Positions 5,025-8,453 of a stretch of 8,453 nucleotides of DNA are shown one piece after another. The first letter of the stretch is position 1, and each line of letters opens with the position of its first letter. Under the pieces are notes generated by a model. The model saw nothing but the letters and a program-made list of their open reading frames with translations, was not told the origin of the DNA and ran no database searches. Both the position numbers and the translations under genes were made by a program. The stretch covers positions 1 to 8,453 of the forward strand of contig JAFDCW010000133.1 in NCBI GenBank assembly GCA_019312705.1, in the 5' to 3' direction. The stretch is from Deltaproteobacteria bacterium (GTDB lineage Bacteria; Myxococcota; Polyangia; Polyangiales; B10-G4).

Positions 5025-7862
5025 ATGATCATCAAAGAGAGCGTTAAGATCGGCGACAAGGTCGTTTCGATCGAGACAGGCCGAGTCGCCAAGCAGGCGG
5101 CAGGTTCCATCATCATTCGCTGCGGCGAGACCGTCGTGCTCTGCACGGTGTGCGGAACCAAGGAAGCCAAGCCGTTCCAGCACTTCCTGCCGCTCACCGT
5201 CGACTACGTCGAGAAGACCTACGCCGCGGGTAAAATCCCGGGCGGCTTCTTCAAGCGTGAAGGTCGACTCCGTGAGAACGAGGTCCTGACCTCGCGCCTC
5301 ATCGACCGCCCCTTCCGTCCCCTCTTCCCCGACGGATACAGGAACGAGATCCAGGTCATCGCCACGGTCATCTCGGCCGACGGCTCGAACCTCTCCGACA
5401 CCCTCGCCATGACGGGTTGTTCGGCGGCGCTGCACGCCTCGCCGATCCCCTGGGCTGGCCCGGTTGCCGGTGTGCGCGTCGGCCGCGTCGACGGCAAGTT
5501 CGTCGCCAACCCCACCGTCGCCGAGCTCGCCGAGTCCGACTGCGACCTGCTCGTCGCGGCCAGCCGCGACGCGGTCGTGATGGTCGAAGGTGGCGCCCAG
5601 GAGATGAACGAAGACGACCTCATCGATGCGGTCTTCTTCGGCAAGGAAGCCGTCCAGGGCATGCTTTCGCTGATCGAAAAGCTCCGTGAGGAGATCGGCC
5701 AGCCGAAGTGGAAGTTCGAGCCCCCGACGGTGCAGGCGGACATTCGCGCCCGCGTCGAGGACGAAGGCCTCTCGGGCATCAAGGACGGCTGCAAGGTCGC
5801 CGAGAAGTTCGCACGCTACGACAAGTTCGATTCTGTGAAGAAGGAAGTCGTCGCCAAGCTCGAGGGCGAGTTCCCCGACCAGAAGTCCGACATCAAGACC
5901 GCCTACGGTGATCTCAAGTCGAAGACGATGCGCAGCCAGATCCTCTTCGATCGCATGCGCGTCGACGGTCGAGACACCAAGACGGTCCGCCCGATCAACA
6001 TCGAGGTTGGCTGGCTCCCGCGCACCCACGGCTCGACGCTCTTCACCCGCGGCGAGACCCAGGCCATCGTCACCACGACCCTCGGGACGCGGACCGACGA
6101 GCAGAAGATCGACGGGCTCCTCGAGTCGTACTGGAAGCGCTTCATGCTCCACTACAACTTCCCGCCCTTCTCGGTCGGTGAGGCGCGCTTCATGCGCGGC
6201 CCCGGGCGCCGCGAGATCGGCCACGGCAACCTCGCGGAGCGCGCGCTGACCGGCATGATGCCGGACCACGAAGAGTTCCCCTACACCATCCGCGTCGTCT
6301 CGGAGATCACCGAGTCGAACGGCTCGTCCTCCATGGCGAGCGTCTGCGGCGCCGCCCTGTCGATGATGGACGCCGGCGTGCCCATCAAGGCGCCGGTCGC
6401 CGGCGTGGCCATGGGCCTCATCAAGGAGGGCGACGAGTACGCCGTCCTGACCGACATCTTGGGCGACGAGGACCACCTCGGTGACATGGACTTCAAGGTC
6501 TGCGGCACCGAGAAGGGCATCACCGCCATCCAGATGGACATCAAGATCAAGGGCCTGTCCCAGAAGATCATGGAAGAGGCGCTCGAGCAGGCCCGCGACG
6601 GCCGGCTGCACATCCTCGATAAGATGAACGAGATCCTCGATCGTCCCCGCGAGGAGATGAGCAAGTACGCTCCGAAGATCCACACCATCAAGGTCAAGCC
6701 GGATCAGATCCGTCTCGTCATCGGGCCCGGCGGCAAGATGATCAAGGCCATCACCGACCAGACCGGCTGCGCGATCAACGTCGCCGACGACGGCACGGTT
6801 TCCATCGCCCACCACGACCAGGACGCGGTCAACAAGGCCATCGAGATCATCGAAGGCCTCACGACCGAGCCCGAGGTTGGCAAGAAGTACAAGGGCGCCG
6901 TTCGGCGCGTCGAGCGCTACGGCGCCTTCATCGAGATCGCCCCGGGGCAGGACGGCCTGCTGCACATCTCCGACTTCGCGTGGGAGCATGTGGACCGGGT
7001 CGAGGACCACATGAACCTCGGCGACGAGGTCGAGGTGGTCGTCAGCAGCATCGACCGCGACGGCAAGATCAAGCTCTCCCGCAAGGAGCTGATCGAGAAG
7101 CCCGAGGGCTACGTGGCTCCCCCGCCCCGCGAGCGCAGTGACCGTGGCGACCGTGGTGGACGCTTCGGTAGCGACCGTGGTGGCCGAGGCGGAGACCGTG
7201 ACCGCGGTGGCCGTGGTGGCCCCCGGGGCGGAGACCGCGATCGTGGTCCCCGTGGCGGAGACCGGGATCGTGGCCCCCGTGGCGGAGACCGCGATCGTGG
7301 TCCCCGTGGCGGAGACCGGGATCGTAGTCCCCGTGGCGGAGACTCGGATCGTAGTCCCCGTGGCGAAGACTCGGATCGTAGTCCCCGTGGCGGAGACTCG
7401 GATCGTAGTCCCCGCGGCGGAGACTCGGATCGTGGTCCCCGCGGCGGAGACTCGGATCGCGAGCGCGAGGCCCCGCGTCGTCGGCGCAGCCGAGATGACG
7501 GTGACAAGCCCCGTGGCGACCGTGATCGCGATCGCAGCCGAGACCGCGACAGTGGCGGCGAGAGCCCCCGCGGTGATCGCGATCGCAGCCGAGGCCGCGA
7601 CAGTGGTGGCGACAGCCCCCGCGGTGGAGACCGCGACCGGGGTGGCGACAGCCCCCGCGGTGGCGACCGTGACCGGGGTGGCGACAGCCCCCGCGGTGGC
7701 GACCGTGACCGGGGCCGCGACCGTGACCGGGGTGGCGAAAGCCCCCGCGGTGGCGACCGGGACCGGAGCCGTGGCCGCGACCGTGGTGGCGAAAGCCCCC
7801 GCGGTGGCGACCGGGACCGGAGCCGCGACCGCGACAGCGGTAGTGACCGCGACCGCAGCTGA
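5025..7862 (+). CDS. pnp: Polynucleotide phosphorylase with a long RG/RD/SPRGG-rich C-terminal tail
   Basis: PNPase degrades RNA 3' to 5' using phosphate and releases nucleoside diphosphates; it works in mRNA turnover, often in a degradosome. Domain order over 945 residues: RNase PH-like domain 1 (~1-230, with FFKREG and RPLFPDG), helical domain (~240-310), RNase PH-like domain 2 (~315-540), KH domain (~555-613, GPGG loop at 567-570), S1 domain (~617-689). The catalytic core looks intact: the phosphate-binding [12 protein letters not shown] (431-442) and [12 protein letters not shown] (480-491), whose Asp483, Asp489 and Lys491 align with E. coli D486, D492 and K494. The protein is some 230 residues longer than the 711-residue E. 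coli enzyme. The excess is a disordered tail (~691-945) made almost only of Arg, Gly, Asp, Ser and Pro, built of [13 protein letters not shown] and [16 protein letters not shown] repeats. The start is set by a strong ribosome binding site. The leader has potential regulatory stem-loops. dut follows after 5 bases. Confidence 0.98.
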   Translation: MIIKESVKIGDKVVSIETGRVAKQAAGSIIIRCGETVVLCTVCGTKEAKPFQHFLPLTVDYVEKTYAAGKIPGGFFKREGRLRENEVLTSRLIDRPFRPLFPDGYRNEIQVIATVISADGSNLSDTLAMTGCSAALHASPIPWAGPVAGVRVGRVDGKFVANPTVAELAESDCDLLVAASRDAVVMVEGGAQEMNEDDLIDAVFFGKEAVQGMLSLIEKLREEIGQPKWKFEPPTVQADIRARVEDEGLSGIKDGCKVAEKFARYDKFDSVKKEVVAKLEGEFPDQKSDIKTAYGDLKSKTMRSQILFDRMRVDGRDTKTVRPINIEVGWLPRTHGSTLFTRGETQAIVTTTLGTRTDEQKIDGLLESYWKRFMLHYNFPPFSVGEARFMRGPGRREIGHGNLAERALTGMMPDHEEFPYTIRVVSEITESNGSSSMASVCGAALSMMDAGVPIKAPVAGVAMGLIKEGDEYAVLTDILGDEDHLGDMDFKVCGTEKGITAIQMDIKIKGLSQKIMEEALEQARDGRLHILDKMNEILDRPREEMSKYAPKIHTIKVKPDQIRLVIGPGGKMIKAITDQTGCAINVADDGTVSIAHHDQDAVNKAIEIIEGLTTEPEVGKKYKGAVRRVERYGAFIEIAPGQDGLLHISDFAWEHVDRVEDHMNLGDEVEVVVSSIDRDGKIKLSRKELIEKPEGYVAPPPRERSDRGDRGGRFGSDRGGRGGDRDRGGRGGPRGGDRDRGPRGGDRDRGPRGGDRDRGPRGGDRDRSPRGGDSDRSPRGEDSDRSPRGGDSDRSPRGGDSDRGPRGGDSDREREAPRRRRSRDDGDKPRGDRDRDRSRDRDSGGESPRGDRDRSRGRDSGGDSPRGGDRDRGGDSPRGGDRDRGGDSPRGGDRDRGRDRDRGGESPRGGDRDRSRGRDRGGESPRGGDRDRSRDRDSGSDRDRS
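7227..7460 (+). repeat. 27-bp minisatellite in pnp (8 units plus a partial ninth)
   Basis: Tandem units of 27 bases begin at 7227, 7254, 7281, 7308, 7335, 7362, 7389 and 7416, and a decaying ninth begins at 7443. Each encodes a nonapeptide of the form GGDRDRGPR. Units 1 and 3 are identical and units 2 and 4 differ at two bases, which suggests duplication of a two-unit block. Units 5-8 share the change to GGDSDR, and unit 6 has GED. The period is a multiple of three, so gain or loss of units keeps the reading frame. Confidence 0.95.
7605..7820 (+). repeat. 36-bp / 54-bp compound repeat in pnp
   Basis: Three 36-base units at 7605-7640, 7641-7676 and 7677-7712 encode [12 protein letters not shown]. 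Two 54-base units follow (7713-7766 and 7767-7820), in which six extra residues (GRDRDR or SRGRDR) precede a [12 protein letters not shown] block. The array is separated from the 27-bp array by a non-repetitive Arg/Asp-rich stretch and uses a different unit, so the tail grew by at least two separate expansions. All periods preserve the frame. Confidence 0.9.
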
Positions 7863-7867
7863 TTGAG

Positions 7868-8314
7868 ATGAGCGGCGCACCAACGCTGCGGGTCCGCGTC
7901 CTCGCTGAGGGCGCTCAGGTGCCCCGCTACGCCACTTCAGGCGCAGCGGGGCTAGACCTCAGCGCGTGCCTGGATGCGCCGCTCACCCTGGCTCAGGGGG
8001 GCCGGGCGATGGTCCCAACCGGGATCGCCGTTGCCCTCCCCCCCGGCCACGAGGGGCAAGTGAGGCCTCGTTCGGGCCTCGCCGCCCGTCATGGCATCAC
8101 CGTAATCAACGCCCCAGGTACGATTGACGAGGACTATCGGGGGGAGATCAAGGTCCTCCTGGTGAACCTCGGAGATGAGCCATACACCCTGGAATCCGGG
8201 GAGCGAGTGGCTCAGCTCGTCGTCGCTCCCATCACCCGGGTTTCTATCCAGGAGGCCGAAGAGCTCGACGAAACCCCTCGCGGGGCCGGAGGATTCGGTA
8301 GCACGGGCCGATAG
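7868..8314 (+). CDS. dut: dUTP diphosphatase (dUTPase)
   Basis: The enzyme hydrolyses dUTP to dUMP and pyrophosphate, which keeps uracil out of DNA and supplies dUMP for thymidylate synthesis. The 148-residue protein has all five motifs of the trimeric dUTPase family: AAGLDLSA (26-33), RPRSGLA (66-72), [10 protein letters not shown] (84-93), RVAQLVV (113-119) and the C-terminal [10 protein letters not shown] (138-147) that closes over the active site. Asp87 corresponds to the catalytic base and Tyr90 to the residue that discriminates against ribose. Length is normal for the family. The ATG lies 5 bases after the pnp stop codon with only a weak ribosome binding site, so translation is probably coupled to pnp and the mRNA shared. 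The last codons and the stop lie within a strong inverted repeat. Confidence 0.97.
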   Translation: MSGAPTLRVRVLAEGAQVPRYATSGAAGLDLSACLDAPLTLAQGGRAMVPTGIAVALPPGHEGQVRPRSGLAARHGITVINAPGTIDEDYRGEIKVLLVNLGDEPYTLESGERVAQLVVAPITRVSIQEAEELDETPRGAGGFGSTGR

Positions 8315-8338
8315 TCGGCCATTTGTGCTAAAAAGCAC
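8299..8338 (+). promoter_or_regulatory. Nested stem-loop over the dut stop codon with alternative pairing
   Basis: GGCCGA (8306-8311) pairs with TCGGCC (8315-8320), with the TAG stop codon of dut as the 3-base loop. An outer stem, TAGCAC (8299-8304) with GTGCTA (8325-8330), encloses it. GTGCT (8325-8329) can instead pair with a second AGCAC (8334-8338) around an AAAA loop, so the two states exclude each other. No T-run follows, so this is only terminator-like. It lies 10 bases before the start of the next gene and could affect dut mRNA stability or expression of that gene. Confidence 0.45.
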
Positions 8339-8347
8339 CGGCATTCG

Positions 8348-8453
8348 ATGGCGATAGTGGACGAACAAGCTTCGACCCATGTCACCGGCTCACCGGTGAA
8401 CCGTGGCAAGGGCGCGCACCCAGGCGAGGTGCTCGCGGAGCGATACGAAATCG
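8348..8453 (+). CDS. N-terminus of a probable Ser/Thr protein kinase (cut by window end)
   Basis: Only 35 codons are present. The product begins MAIVDEQASTHVTG and ends PGEVLAERYEI at the edge. The last part matches the stretch that typically precedes the glycine-rich ATP loop in bacterial eukaryotic-type Ser/Thr kinases (pattern G-x-V-L-x-x-R-Y-E-I), which are abundant in Myxococcota. No ATP-binding or catalytic motif is inside the window, so the call rests on this short match. ATG at 8348 is the first start codon in this frame after dut. No clear ribosome binding site is visible, and a stem-loop lies immediately upstream. Confidence 0.55.
   Translation, partial: MAIVDEQASTHVTGSPVNRGKGAHPGEVLAERYEI

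Noticed and set aside
7227..7820. CRISPR-like array
   Set aside because: Units are directly contiguous with no unique spacers and encode a periodic peptide in frame with PNPase, so this is a coding minisatellite.
7138..7866. Plus-strand open frame of 242 residues with [13 protein letters not shown] repeats
   Set aside because: It is the shifted frame of the pnp minisatellites; the repeats keep any frame open. The continuous PNPase frame through S1 into the tail is the real one.
4200..7883. Minus-strand open frame of 1227 residues antisense to rpsO, pnp and part of the delta-60 gene
   Set aside because: Its composition is explained by the mirror of GC-rich codons and of the pnp repeats ([15 protein letters not shown] tracts). 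It covers three well-identified genes and shows no domain of its own.

Overview
The window is about two-thirds G+C and reads as a chromosomal segment of a Myxococcota-like bacterium (former Deltaproteobacteria). The grounds are high GC with GC-rich third positions, a delta-60 repeat lipoprotein with an Asp/Ala-rich linker after its lipobox, a large unassigned lipoprotein, a rpsO-pnp-dut cluster, and what looks like the start of a eukaryotic-type Ser/Thr kinase. The lineage is inferred from gene style, not from a marker search.

Layout. (1) 94-375, minus strand: a small cysteine-containing protein, divergent from the next gene. (2) 504-3041, plus: an 845-residue lipoprotein of unknown function with a central segment that resembles the CYTH / triphosphate-tunnel fold. 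(3) 3170-4375, plus: a lipoprotein with four clear delta-60 repeats. (4) 4453-4481: a good sigma-70-like promoter that opens the housekeeping block. (5) 4548-4817 rpsO (ribosomal protein S15), 5025-7862 pnp (polynucleotide phosphorylase) and 7868-8314 dut (dUTPase), all plus strand. (6) 8348 to the window end: the N-terminus of a probable Ser/Thr protein kinase, cut by the edge.

How they work together. rpsO-pnp is a classic ribosome/RNA-decay pair. In well-studied bacteria both genes are controlled through structured mRNA leaders, and here the rpsO leader and the rpsO-pnp spacer both contain strong potential stem-loops, including a repeated 10-base element that could give alternative pairings. 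dut follows pnp after 5 bases and is probably translationally coupled to it. The two lipoproteins upstream are envelope proteins that probably form separate transcription units.

The most unusual element is the C-terminus of PNPase. After complete RNase PH, KH and S1 domains the protein carries about 255 extra residues, almost only Arg, Gly, Asp, Ser and Pro, encoded by two different minisatellite arrays (27-bp units, then 36/54-bp units). It resembles the RGG and mixed-charge RD/RS tails of eukaryotic RNA-binding proteins and may act as an RNA-binding, scaffolding or condensate-forming tail. No mobile element, CRISPR array, tRNA or rRNA was seen.
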